Source: Paracoccus chinensis (GTDB taxonomy: Bacteria > Pseudomonadota > Alphaproteobacteria > Rhodobacterales > Rhodobacteraceae). Taken from it: a stretch of 64,000 nt of DNA. The DNA lies in assembly GCF_900102885.1 (NCBI RefSeq), contig NZ_FNGE01000009.1, positions 1-64,000 of the forward strand, read 5' to 3'. The notes below the pieces were generated by a model. That model did no database searches, was not told the DNA's origin, and saw nothing but the letters and a program-made list of their open reading frames with translations. The position numbers were made by a program, and so were the translations under genes. Shown piece after piece: positions 27,700 to 37,200 of this stretch; the stretch's first letter is position 1; every line of letters starts with the position of its first letter.

Positions 27700-27910
27700 C
27701 GGGATCGCTCGGCTCGTCCGGGGTGTCGGAGGCGGGCGCGGCAGGCGCCGGGGTGGCGGCGGCAGGTGCCGCGGCGGGCAGGTCGAGGTCCAGTTCCACC
27801 GGCACCCGCATCTGCCGCGAATCCGCGGCCATGTCGCCGAAATAGGCATAGCCCACCAGCGCGATCAAAGCCGCCACGACAAGGAAGGCGATCAGTTTCA
27901 GCAGCCGCAT
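27686..27910 (-). CDS. Small single-pass membrane protein, unknown function
   Basis: A 74-residue protein with an N-terminal membrane segment (about residues 4-24) and an extracytoplasmic part (GDMAADSRQMRVPVELDLDL) followed by an Ala/Pro/Asp-rich acidic tail ([11 protein letters not shown]). It is the first gene of the run leading to xerD. ATG 27910 is chosen because the upstream frame does not look coding. It overlaps the next start by 14 bp. The motif FGDMAADSRQ is a pattern I recall beside xerD in Rhodobacterales, without a function. Confidence 0.65.
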   Translation of the reverse strand: MRLLKLIAFLVVAALIALVGYAYFGDMAADSRQMRVPVELDLDLPAAAPAAATPAPAAPASDTPDEPSDPDALD

Positions 27911-28075
27911 GGTCTGTCCTTTCGTCCGCAGCCCCCCGCCTCGTGGGAGAAGGGTCTTTTTCCATCCTCGATACCCTTTCGCGCGCCCGGGCGAAAGCCG
28001 CGACCCCAACAGGGACCGGGGTGGTGTGGCGAAAACCATATGGCGTTTCGATAAAACTCGCGTCATTCAGCGGGC

Positions 28076-28639
28076 ATGAGTGGCGCAGGCAGAGCGGGAT
28101 CGGTGAAAAGCAGCATCGTGCTGATCGGCATGATGGGGGCTGGCAAGTCGGCGGTAGGGGCCGAGCTCGGCCGCCGCCTGGGCGTGCCCGTGCGCGACAC
28201 CGACACCGAGATCCAGGCCGCCGCTGCCGCCACCATCCCTGAGATCTTTGCCCGCGACGGCGAGGCCTTCTTCCGCGCCCGCGAATCCGAGGTGCTGGCC
28301 CGCGTGCTGCGCGGCCCGCCCGGCATCGTCTCGACCGGGGGCGGCGCCTGGATGCGCCCCGAGAACCGCGCCCTTGTCGCCGAGGCGGGGGTGTCGGTCT
28401 GGCTCGATTGCAAGCTTTCGACCCTGTGGCGCCGGGTGAAGCAGAAGCCCACGCGCCCGCTTCTGCAGACCGCCGACCCGCGCGGGACGCTGGAACGCCT
28501 GCTGGCCGAGCGCGCGCCCGTCTATGCGCTGGCCGACATCACCGTGGCCGTGCAGGACAGCGATTCGGTCGAGGCCACCGCGACGCGGGTGCTCGACGCG
28601 CTCCGCGCCCACCGCCCCGACATCCTGGAGCCCGCATGA
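28076..28639 (+). CDS. aroK: Shikimate kinase
   Basis: A 187-residue P-loop kinase that makes shikimate 3-phosphate in aromatic amino acid synthesis. Walker A is GMMGAGKSAVG (about residues 18-28), shikimate-binding Asp is in VRDTDTEIQ, Arg in FFRARESEVL, and GGGAWMRPENR follows as in the family. The lid Arg is in QKPTRPLLQ. It is slightly longer than the usual 170 residues at both ends. Its stop overlaps aroB (ATGA), the common aroK-aroB pair. Confidence 0.95.
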   Translation: MSGAGRAGSVKSSIVLIGMMGAGKSAVGAELGRRLGVPVRDTDTEIQAAAAATIPEIFARDGEAFFRARESEVLARVLRGPPGIVSTGGGAWMRPENRALVAEAGVSVWLDCKLSTLWRRVKQKPTRPLLQTADPRGTLERLLAERAPVYALADITVAVQDSDSVEATATRVLDALRAHRPDILEPA

Positions 28640-29736
28640 TCCGCACCGTTCCCGTCGCGCTGGGCGACCGTTCCTACGAGGTACGCATCGGCCCCGGCCT
28701 GATCGCCCGCGCGGGCGACGAGATCGCGCCGTTGCTGTCGCGTCCCCGTGTGGCCATCCTGACGGATGAGCGGGTCGCGTCTCTGCACCTGCCCGCGCTG
28801 ACGGCGGCGCTGGACCGCGCGGGCATTGCCTCCTCGGCGCTGGCGCTGCCCGCCGGCGAGGCCACGAAAAGCTGGGACCACCTCGGCCGCGCGGTCGAGT
28901 GGCTGCTGGCCGAGCGGATCGAGCGGCGCGATATCGTGATCGCGCTGGGCGGGGGCGTGATCGGCGACCTGGCCGGTTTCGCGGCGGCGATCCTGCGGCG
29001 CGGCGTGCGCTTCGTGCAGCTGCCGACGACACTGCTGGCGCAGGTGGACAGTTCCGTGGGCGGCAAGACGGGAATCAATTCGCCCCAAGGCAAGAACCTG
29101 ATCGGGGCCTTCCACCAGCCGAGCCTCGTGCTGGCCGACATCGACGTGCTGGCGACGCTGCCCGACCGCGACTTCCGCGCGGGCTATGGCGAGATCGTGA
29201 AATACGGGCTGCTGGGGGATGCCGGGTTCTTCACCTGGCTTGAGGAGAACGGGCCGCGCCTGCGGCAGGACCGCGACGCCCTGATCCACGCCGTCGCCCA
29301 TTCCGTCGCCATGAAGGCCGCCATCGTGGCCCGCGACGAGACCGAGCAGGGCGACCGCGCGCTACTGAATCTTGGCCACACCTTCGGCCATGCGCTGGAA
29401 TCCGCGACGGGCTATTCCGACCGCCTGCTGCATGGCGAGGGCGTGGCCATCGGCTGCGCTCTGGCCTTCGACCTGTCGGCGCGGCTGGGGCTTTGTCCCC
29501 AGGAGGACCCGAGCCGCGTTGGCGCGCATCTCGGGGCAATGGGGATGCCCGCGCGGCTGTCCGACGTTCCGGGCGATCTGCCCGACGATGCGGGGCTGAT
29601 CGCGCTGATGGGGCAGGACAAGAAGGTCGTGGATGGGCGGCTGCGGCTGATCCTCGCGCGTGGGATCGGGCAGGCCTTCGTCGCCTCGGATATCGATCCG
29701 GCGGCAATCGCCGCCACGCTTTCGCAGGCCCGATGA
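28636..29736 (+). CDS. aroB: 3-dehydroquinate synthase
   Basis: A 366-residue NAD- and metal-dependent enzyme converting DAHP to 3-dehydroquinate. Motifs: [14 protein letters not shown], the NAD site [16 protein letters not shown] (about 106-121), [21 protein letters not shown], and the metal site [12 protein letters not shown] with [13 protein letters not shown] and [10 protein letters not shown] (Glu and two His ligands). ATG 28636 gives standard length and overlaps the aroK stop. It is followed after 67 bp by ssb on the same strand. Confidence 0.96.
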   Translation: MIRTVPVALGDRSYEVRIGPGLIARAGDEIAPLLSRPRVAILTDERVASLHLPALTAALDRAGIASSALALPAGEATKSWDHLGRAVEWLLAERIERRDIVIALGGGVIGDLAGFAAAILRRGVRFVQLPTTLLAQVDSSVGGKTGINSPQGKNLIGAFHQPSLVLADIDVLATLPDRDFRAGYGEIVKYGLLGDAGFFTWLEENGPRLRQDRDALIHAVAHSVAMKAAIVARDETEQGDRALLNLGHTFGHALESATGYSDRLLHGEGVAIGCALAFDLSARLGLCPQEDPSRVGAHLGAMGMPARLSDVPGDLPDDAGLIALMGQDKKVVDGRLRLILARGIGQAFVASDIDPAAIAATLSQAR

Positions 29737-29741
29737 TCGGC

Positions 29742-29771
29742 TTTACCGCCCGTTAACCATCGCGCTAGTAA
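29742..29771 (+). promoter_or_regulatory. Possible ssb promoter
   Basis: TTTACC (29742-29747) and TAGTAA (29766-29771) are 18 bp apart in the aroB-ssb gap, 32 bp before the ssb start. No clear SOS box (GTTC-N7-GTTC) was seen. Weak, by eye. Confidence 0.3.
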
Positions 29772-29803
29772 GAGCGGATTCGATACCCCTGAAGGAGCCG
29801 CAC

Positions 29804-30313
29804 ATGGCAGGCAGCGTCAACAAGGTCATCCTGGTCGGCAATCTGGGCCAGGACCCGGAAATCCGCACCTTCCAGAACGGCGGCAAGATCGCCAACCTGC
29901 GCATCGCCACGTCCGAGCAGTGGAAGGACCGCAACTCGGGCGAGCGGCGCGAGCGCACCGAATGGCATTCGGTCGTCATCCATTCCGAACCGCTGGTCCG
30001 CGTGGCCGAGCAGTACCTGAAGAAAGGCATGAAGGTCTATATCGAGGGCCAGCTGGAAACCCGCAAATGGCAGGACCAGTCGGGCGCCGACCGCTATTCG
30101 ACCGAGGTTGCCCTGCGCCCCTTCCGCAGCGAGTTGCAGATGCTTGACGGCCGCGGCCAAGGCGGCGGCGGCGGCGGCCAGGGCGGCGGCTATAACGAAG
30201 GCTACGGCGACTACGACCGCGGCGGCTCGGGCGGCGGCGGTGCGCGCTCGGGTTCGGGCGGGGGCGGCGCAGGTCGCGGCGCGCCGGATTTCGACGACGA
30301 AATCCCCTTCTGA
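29804..30313 (+). CDS. ssb: Single-stranded DNA-binding protein
   Basis: A 169-residue SSB. Residues 1-112 form the OB fold ([53 protein letters not shown]). A glycine-rich flexible linker follows (about 118-160), and the acidic tip DFDDEIPF docks partner proteins of replication and repair. ATG 29804 follows GAAGGAG; an open frame further upstream is not conserved. Stands between aroB and a lytic transglycosylase. Confidence 0.97.
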   Translation: MAGSVNKVILVGNLGQDPEIRTFQNGGKIANLRIATSEQWKDRNSGERRERTEWHSVVIHSEPLVRVAEQYLKKGMKVYIEGQLETRKWQDQSGADRYSTEVALRPFRSELQMLDGRGQGGGGGGQGGGYNEGYGDYDRGGSGGGGARSGSGGGGAGRGAPDFDDEIPF

Positions 30314-30406
30314 GGAGAGGTGCGCCGGTCGGCAGAATGTTGCCGATGGCGCACAGCCTTCCTGCCGCGATGGGACGCGGCGACTGGCGGTGCGGCTCGT
30401 TTCGGG

Positions 30407-30428
30407 TATCGTTCTCCTCAAAACGATA
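30407..30428. other. Inverted repeat upstream of the lytic transglycosylase
   Basis: TATCGTT (30407-30413) and AACGATA (30422-30428) form a perfect 7-bp inverted repeat with an 8-bp centre, 21 bp before the start codon. It could be a repressor site or a hairpin in the leader. Confidence 0.4.
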
Positions 30429-30449
30429 AACGGCGAGGGAGCTTCCCGG

Positions 30450-31115
30450 ATGAGTGCAGTGATCGTGAACGTGGCGCGGCTGGCCAAGGTCGCCACGCTG
30501 GCCTTTGCCGGCCTTGCGGTGGCCGTTCCCGCGCAGGCCGAGGGGCTCAGGCTGGGGGGCGCGTCCTCGAAGTCGAGGACGACGCAGTTCCAGCGCCAGA
30601 CCCAGCTCATGGACACCCGGCTGGCCGCGCAATACCAGCGCTCGCAGAAGCTGCGGCCGGAAACGGGCAAGTCGCGCACCGTGACGGTCATCAGCCTGGA
30701 CGGCCGCGCCTCGACCTCGAACGGGGCGATCCCGCGCTATACCGGCAACCAGCGCAGCAAGTACCTGCCCCATGCGCGCGCGGCCGCCCGCAAGCACGGC
30801 ATCCCCGAGGACCTGTTCCTGCGCCTGGTGCAGCAGGAATCGGGCTGGAACGCGGGCGCGCGCTCGCACAAGGGCGCGACGGGGCTGGCGCAGCTGATGC
30901 CCGCGACCGCCGCCAAGCTGGGCGTGAACCCGCATGACCCGGTGCAGAACCTGGACGGCGGCGCGCGCTATCTGCGGATGATGTACAACACCTTCGGCGA
31001 CTGGCGGCTGGCGCTGGCGGCCTATAACGCCGGGCCGGGCGCCGTCACCAAGCACAAGGGCATCCCCCCTTATCGCGAGACGCGCAACTACGTCCGCATC
31101 ATCGCTGGAGGCTGA
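30450..31115 (+). CDS. Lytic transglycosylase (SLT family), secreted
   Basis: A 221-residue murein hydrolase. A signal peptide ends at about residue 27 (VAVPAQA/E). The C-terminal half is an SLT domain (about 115-215) with catalytic Glu in [12 protein letters not shown] (about residue 130), the [13 protein letters not shown] motif, [11 protein letters not shown] and [16 protein letters not shown]. It cleaves peptidoglycan strands in the periplasm. ATG 30450 gives a clean signal peptide. A strong terminator follows directly. The linker (30-100) is basic and unstructured. Confidence 0.93.
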   Translation: MSAVIVNVARLAKVATLAFAGLAVAVPAQAEGLRLGGASSKSRTTQFQRQTQLMDTRLAAQYQRSQKLRPETGKSRTVTVISLDGRASTSNGAIPRYTGNQRSKYLPHARAAARKHGIPEDLFLRLVQQESGWNAGARSHKGATGLAQLMPATAAKLGVNPHDPVQNLDGGARYLRMMYNTFGDWRLALAAYNAGPGAVTKHKGIPPYRETRNYVRIIAGG

Positions 31116-31140
31116 GCCGCCGACGCCATCGCGACTGCCG

Positions 31141-31164
31141 GGGCCGCCGAGGGCGGCCCTTTTT
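31141..31164 (+). terminator. Rho-independent terminator of the lytic transglycosylase gene
   Basis: GGGCCGCC (31141-31148), loop GAG, GGCGGCCC (31152-31159), then TTTTT: a perfect 8-bp GC stem with a T-run, 26 bp after the stop. Confidence 0.9.
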
Positions 31165-31167
31165 CGT

Positions 31168-32397
31168 TCAGCGTCCCGCCCGGATCGCGTCGATCTCGGC
31201 CTTCAACCGGGCGATGCTGGCAGGCCAGCCCCAATGCGCCAGGGCATGGGGGCGGGGGTCATAGTCGGCGTGACGCTCGATCAGCCGGGTCATGGCGGCG
31301 GCAAAATCCTCGCCTGGTGCGGCGGCAAGGCCGGTTTCGGGCGTGACGTACTGCAGGCCGCAGACGAGGTCCGCATTCGCCAGCACCGGCAGCCCGGCCA
31401 ACTGGTATTCCGTCAGGATCGCGGGCGCGCCGTCATGCTGGCCGCAGACCACGCCGATGCGGGCGCGGTTGATCTGGCGGTTCACCTCGTCATGCGGCAC
31501 CGGCCCCACGATCTCGACGTCCAGCCCGCGGCGGGCGGCATCCGCGCGCAACTCCTCGGTCATGTGGCCGTAGCCCACGACCAGCAGCGCCGAGGTACCG
31601 GGGCGGCGTTCCAAGGCATCGAACAGGATGTCGTGGCGCTTGTAGGGCTGGGTGCAGGCCACATAGACCACGTCCCGGTCCTTGGGGGCGCCGGTTGGGT
31701 GGAAGGTCTCGCCCGAGGCGAACTCGGGGCCGATGGGCAGCACCAGGCAGCGCGCGCCGGGGATGCGGGCGCGGATCTCGTCCGACTGCCACTCGGCCCC
31801 CGTCAGAAACAGGTCGAAGCGGCGGGCCACGTCGTCGGGCAGCCGCAGCGCGGGCGCGTCGATCGAGTTGTAGATCGTGATCGCGCCCTTGCAGGCCTCC
31901 ATCAGTGCCGCATCCACGCCAAGGCCCCAGACGCAGAGGACGTCCGGCGCGCCATGCGCCGCCACATGGGCCAGCGCCTCGGCCGAACCGTAAGGCGCAG
32001 GACCATCCGCCCGGAAGACGCGCCGGGTCAGGCCGGGGCGCGCAGAATCGGGCGTGCCGCAGGGGCGGGCGCAGGCGGCGTCGGCTTCCCCGTCACGTCC
32101 CGCGAAGCTCCAGATTTCCGCCGCATCCACCAGCCCCGAGGCCACCGCCGCCAGCGGCAGGCGCTCAAGGTAGCCGCCGGTCACGCGGACCTGCGCGCGC
32201 TCCGCGGGCGGGGACAGGGCACCCGGGGCGGGCTCGCGCGGCGCGCAGGGCTCGGGCGGGACCTGCGAGCAGAAGTCCGAGATGGCGACGATCCGCGAGG
32301 GACGGGATTTCTGCACTCCGCCAGGGGTCGGCAGGGGAGAGGAGCCCTTTGTTCTGACAGGATCGAGGGCGGCGTCAAGGACAGCGGGATCAAGCAC
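31168..32397 (-). CDS. GT4-type glycosyltransferase
   Basis: A GT-B glycosyltransferase of up to 409 residues. The recognisable part begins at about residue 35. The donor-binding half has DVVYVACTQPYKRHDILFDAL, SALLVVGYGHMTEEL, VEIVGPVPHDEV and GAPAILTEYQLAGLPVLANADL, the last corresponding to the family's E-x7-E region with one Glu. The start is uncertain: GTG 32397 gives the longest form, but the first codons have atypical usage and GTG 32316 (MQKSRPSRIVAISDFCS) is a good alternative. It has no close partner genes. Sugar and acceptor are unknown. Confidence 0.75.
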   Translation of the reverse strand: MLDPAVLDAALDPVRTKGSSPLPTPGGVQKSRPSRIVAISDFCSQVPPEPCAPREPAPGALSPPAERAQVRVTGGYLERLPLAAVASGLVDAAEIWSFAGRDGEADAACARPCGTPDSARPGLTRRVFRADGPAPYGSAEALAHVAAHGAPDVLCVWGLGVDAALMEACKGAITIYNSIDAPALRLPDDVARRFDLFLTGAEWQSDEIRARIPGARCLVLPIGPEFASGETFHPTGAPKDRDVVYVACTQPYKRHDILFDALERRPGTSALLVVGYGHMTEELRADAARRGLDVEIVGPVPHDEVNRQINRARIGVVCGQHDGAPAILTEYQLAGLPVLANADLVCGLQYVTPETGLAAAPGEDFAAAMTRLIERHADYDPRPHALAHWGWPASIARLKAEIDAIRAGR

Positions 32398-32496
32398 GAT
32401 AGGGTCCAGCGAGGCAGGGAAATCTCATCCCGCCGCGCTAGCATGCCAAAAAATGTTATGACAGGTGCGCCCTTGTCCCCGGCTGCGGGCCAGGCT

Positions 32497-33501
32497 TCAG
32501 CGTTGCGCCAAAGCCTCGGCCACCTGCGGGGCGTAATAGGTAAGGATGCCGTCGCAGCCCGCACGGCGGAACGAGAGCAGGCTTTCCATCACCACCTCCC
32601 GCTTCAGCCAGCCCGCGCGGATCGCGCTCTCCATCATCGCGTATTCGCCGCTGACCTGATAGGCATAGGTGGGCGCGCCGAACTGGTCCTTCACCTCGCG
32701 GCAGATGTCCAGGTACGGCATCCCGGGCTTGACCATGACCATGTCCGCGCCCTCGGCAAGATCACGGGCCACGCAGCGCAGCGCCTCGTCCCGGTTCGCG
32801 GGGTTGATCTGGTAAGTCTTCTTGTCGCCCACCAGCCGCCCCGAGGCGCCGACCGCATCCCGGAACGGCCCGTAGAAGCCGGAGGCGTATTTCGCCGCAT
32901 AGGACAGGATCGCCACGTCCTTGTGGCCCGCCTGTTCCAGCGCGCGGCGCAAGGCCCCGATGCGCCCGTCCATCATGTCCGAGGGCCCGAGGATGTCGGC
33001 CCCCGCCTCGGCCTGCGCCAGCGCCATGCGGACCAGCGCCTCGACCGTCTCGTCGTTCAGGATCACGCCGTTTCGGACAAACCCGTCGTGGCCGTTGATG
33101 TTGTAGGGGTCGAGCGCGATGTCGGTCATCACCGCGAGGTCCGGTGCGACCTCCTTGATGGCGCGGATGGCGCGGTTGCCGATGTTCTCGGGGTCCCAGG
33201 CGCGCTCGCATCCTTCGGTCTTCAGGTCGGGGTCCGAGTGCGGGAAGATGCAGATCGCGGGGATGCCCAGGTTCATCGCCCGTTCGGCCGCGCGCTTCGC
33301 CCCGTCCAGCGTCAGCCTGTCCACGCCGGGCATCGAGGGGATCTCGCCCTCGCCACCCGGAATCTCGGTCACGAAGATCGGCCAGATCAGGTTCTCGGTC
33401 GAAACATGGCGTTCCGCCGTCAGTGCGCGCAGGGCAGGCGTGCGGCGCAGCCGGCGCAGGCGCGTGGCGGGAAAGGGCGCAATGATCGGGGTGGCGGGCA
33501 T
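32497..33501 (-). CDS. hemB: Delta-aminolevulinic acid dehydratase (porphobilinogen synthase)
   Basis: A 334-residue enzyme that joins two 5-aminolevulinate molecules to porphobilinogen in heme and bacteriochlorophyll synthesis. The Schiff-base lysines are in LSYAAKYASGFYGPFRDA and MVMVKPGMPYLD. The metal loop reads DIALDPYNINGHDG: the Cys residues of zinc enzymes are replaced by Asp and others, which marks the magnesium-using alphaproteobacterial type. ATG 33501 gives MPATPIIAPFPATRLRR. The gene is divergent from the small membrane protein gene (125-bp gap). Confidence 0.96.
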   Translation of the reverse strand: MPATPIIAPFPATRLRRLRRTPALRALTAERHVSTENLIWPIFVTEIPGGEGEIPSMPGVDRLTLDGAKRAAERAMNLGIPAICIFPHSDPDLKTEGCERAWDPENIGNRAIRAIKEVAPDLAVMTDIALDPYNINGHDGFVRNGVILNDETVEALVRMALAQAEAGADILGPSDMMDGRIGALRRALEQAGHKDVAILSYAAKYASGFYGPFRDAVGASGRLVGDKKTYQINPANRDEALRCVARDLAEGADMVMVKPGMPYLDICREVKDQFGAPTYAYQVSGEYAMMESAIRAGWLKREVVMESLLSFRRAGCDGILTYYAPQVAEALAQR

Positions 33502-33626
33502 GGGGGCCTCCTGTCGGGACAGTGGCCTGCTTGCCACGACCGCGCCGCCTCGTGCAACCGGCCCGGCTTGCCGCCGCGGGTTCCCCGTGGCTAGGGTGAT
33601 CGGCGGTTTCAGGGGAGAGACGGTTG

Positions 33627-34196
33627 ATGGGAGGGACGGCAGGGCTGATCGAGGCGCTGGACACGCGGTCCTTTTCATCGGTGTGGTACTGGCTGATGCT
33701 GACCGTCACCTGGACCTGGGTCAGCCGGGGCGCGCTGGGCATCCCGCCCGAACTGGTCCGCAGCCTGAACCGTCGCGGGGTGGGGCAGGCCGACAACTCC
33801 GCCGCGCTTCGGCTGCTCGACTGGGTGTCACTGGTGGCGCCGCGCTGGCAGCTGATGCGCGATGACGGCGTGGTGCTGCTGGGCGTGGCCTCCTTCGTGC
33901 TGTCGATGCTGGCGGGGCTGGGCTTCCTTTACGGCTTGGAACTGGCACAGGCGCTGCTGCTGATGATGGCGCCCCTGATGCTGCTGGGCTGGTTGCGCCT
34001 GCAGCTGGCGGCGCGCCTGCGTGCGACGCTGGCCGAGGCGGAGGGAGCACGTCTTTCGGTCGATGAAGCGGCGGCGCAGATCGCCGCGCGGATCACCGCG
34101 CATATGCGGGCCACGCTGGTGCTGTCCGGCGTGGCGGTCGCCACGGCAGCGATCTGGGGGACGATCTGGATGGCCGCGCATCCGAACGGGCTGTGA
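33627..34196 (+). CDS. Predicted membrane protein, unknown function
   Basis: A 189-residue protein with about four hydrophobic segments (about 15-35, 72-95, 98-118 and 160-183). Between the third and fourth lies a charged amphipathic stretch (RLRATLAEAEGARLSVDEAAAQIAARI). ATG 33627 follows GGGGAG at good spacing; a TTG one codon upstream is also possible. It lies between hemB (divergent) and mfd (54 bp downstream, same strand). I do not recognise the family. Confidence 0.7.
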   Translation: MGGTAGLIEALDTRSFSSVWYWLMLTVTWTWVSRGALGIPPELVRSLNRRGVGQADNSAALRLLDWVSLVAPRWQLMRDDGVVLLGVASFVLSMLAGLGFLYGLELAQALLLMMAPLMLLGWLRLQLAARLRATLAEAEGARLSVDEAAAQIAARITAHMRATLVLSGVAVATAAIWGTIWMAAHPNGL

Positions 34197-34250
34197 CGGC
34201 GTTGGGCAGGGCCGCTTGACATCACGCCCTCGCACTTTACCTCAGCCTCC

Positions 34251-37200
34251 ATGCCCGAAACCCTGATCCTTTCCGGCGCGCCCGAAGGCTTCGACGCCGC
34301 GCTGATCGCACGCGAGGCCGACCGCGGCGCGCCCGTCATCCACATCGCCCGCGACGACCGCCGGATGGCCGCCATGCGCGCGGCCCTGGCCTTCTTCGCG
34401 CCGCATCTGGCGGTGCTGGAACTGCCCGCCTGGGACACGACGCCCTACGACCGCGTGTCGCCCTCGGGCGAGATCATGGCGCAGCGTCTGCAGGTGCTTG
34501 CAACGCTGGCGAGCGGGGCGATCAAGCCGCCCTTCGTGCTGCTGACCACGGTCAACGCCGCCGTCCAGCGCCTGCCCGCGGCGGACACCGTCCGCGCGGC
34601 GTCCTTCATGGCCAAGGTCGGCGAGCGGCTGGACGAGGCGCAGCTGCGCGGCTTCCTGTCCCGCATGGGCTTTTCCCAGTCACCCACCGTGACCGAGCCC
34701 GGCGACTACGCCATCCGCGGCGGGATCATCGACATCTATCCTCCGGGGCCGGGCGGGCCGGTGCGGCTGGACCTGTTCGGGGACGTGCTGGACGGCATCC
34801 GCCGCTTCGATCCCGACAGCCAGCGCAGCCTTGGGGCACTCGACCGCGTGGAAATCGCGCCCATGTCTGAGGTGATTCTGGGCGAGGAGGCCATTACCCG
34901 CTTCCGCCAGAACTATCGCGCGGCCTATGGCGGCGGCGCGAACGACCCGCTGTACGAGGCCGTCAGTGCGGGCCAGAAGGTCGCGGGGATGGAACACTGG
35001 CTGCCGTGGTTCCATGAACGCCTCGACAGCCTTTTCGACTACCTGCCCGGCGCCTCGGTGGTGCTGGATGACCATATCGAGCAGCACCGCGCCGCCCGCT
35101 GGGAGACCATTTCGGAACAGTTCGACGCCCGGCGCGAGGCGATGGGCAAGCGCGGCGCGGACAGCGTCTATCGCCCGGTCGAACCGACCGCGATGTTCGC
35201 CGACGAAGCCGAATGGCGCCGCTGGCTCTCCGCGCACCGCAGTATCGCGCTGTCGGTCCTCGCCCATCCGCCGGGGCCGGGCGTTCTGGACGCGGGCGGG
35301 CGCGTGGGCCGCAACTTCGCGCCCGAGCGGCAGGCCGAGAAGACCGACCTCTTTGCCGCGCTGGCAACCCATGTCCGCGAGTTGCAGAAGACCCGCCGCG
35401 TGGTCATCGCCAGCTTTTCCGAAGGCGCACGCGAACGCCTGACCGGCCTGCTGTCGGACGAGGGACTGACCGGCGTTCCCGTTGACGACATCCGGGGTCT
35501 GCCGGACACCAAGGGCGCGCTGGGCCTTGCTGTCTGGCCGCTGGAGGAAGGCTTCGTCACGGACGGTCAGGCGACCGGGCCGCTCGCGGTCATTTCGGAG
35601 CAGGACGTTCTGGGCGACCGCCTGATCCGGGGCGCAAAGAAGCGGCGGCGGGCCGAGAACTTCCTGAAAGATACGACCTCGCTGAGCCCCGGCGACCTCG
35701 TGGTCCATGTCGAACACGGCATCGGTCGCTATACCGGACTGGAAACGATCAAGGCGCTCGGCGTGCCGCATGACTGCGTGGCGCTGGAATACGCGGGCGG
35801 CGACCGGCTTTACCTGCCCGTCGAGAACATCGAGCTGCTCACCCGCTACGGACACGAGGAAGGCCTGCTCGACAAGCTCGGTGGCGGCGCATGGCAGGCC
35901 CGCAAGGCGCGGCTCAAGGAACGCATCCGCCAGATCGCCGACCGCCTGATGCGCGTCGCGGCCGAGCGCCTGCTGCGCAACGCCCCCGTGCTGGAGCCCG
36001 AGCACCACGAATGGGAGGCCTTCGCCGCCCGCTTCCCCTATACCGAGACCGACGACCAGGCCGCCGCCATCGCCGACGTGGCCGAGGACCTCTCGGCCGG
36101 CCGCCCGATGGACCGGCTTGTCGTAGGCGACGTGGGCTTCGGCAAGACCGAGGTCGCAATGCGCGCCGCCTTCATCGCGGCGAGCCAAGGGATGCAGGTC
36201 GCCGTCGTGGCACCGACGACGCTGCTCGCCCGCCAGCATTACCGCAGCTTTGCCGAACGCTTCCGCGGCACCGCCATCAACGTGCGGCCCCTTTCGCGCT
36301 TCGTGTCCGCCAAGGATGCGGCGCTGACCCGCACGGGGCTGGCCGATGGCACCGTCGACATCGTCGTCGGCACTCATGCGGTGCTGGCGAAACAGGTGAA
36401 GTTCAAGAACCTCGGCCTGCTCATCATCGACGAGGAACAGCATTTCGGCGTGGCCCACAAGGAACGCCTGAAGGAACTGCGCTCGGACATCCACGTCCTA
36501 ACGCTCACAGCGACGCCGATCCCCCGCACGCTGCAACTGTCGCTGACGGGTGTTCGCGACCTGTCGGTCATCGGCACGCCGCCCGTGGACCGACTCGCCA
36601 TCCGTACCTACGTGTCCGAGTTCGACAGCGTCACCATCCGCGAGGCGTTGCTGCGAGAGAAATATCGCGGCGGGCAGAGCTTCTTCGTCGTCCCGCGCCT
36701 CAGCGACCTGCCCGAGGTCGAGGACTGGATGCGCGAGCATGTCCCCGAGGTCTCGACCATCGTCGCCCACGGCCAGCTTGCGGCGGGCGACCTCGACCAG
36801 CGGATGAACGCCTTCTACGACGGCAGCCATGACGTGCTGCTGGCGACCTCCATCGTGGAATCGGGCCTCGACATCCCGACGGCCAACACGATGATCGTCT
36901 GGCGCGCGGACATGTTCGGCCTCGCCCAGCTTTACCAGATCCGGGGCCGCGTGGGCCGGTCCAAGACCCGCGCCTATTGCTACCTGACCACCAAGCCGCG
37001 CGTGCCGCTGACGCCGCAGGCGATCCGGCGGCTCAAGTTCCTTGGTTCCATCGACTCGCTGGGAGCAGGGTTCAACCTCGCCAGCCAGGACCTCGACCTA
37101 CGCGGGGCGGGCAACCTGCTGGGCGAGGAGCAGTCGGGCCATATCAAGGAAGTCGGCTTCGAACTTTACCAGCAGATGCTGGAGGAAACGATCGCCAAGC

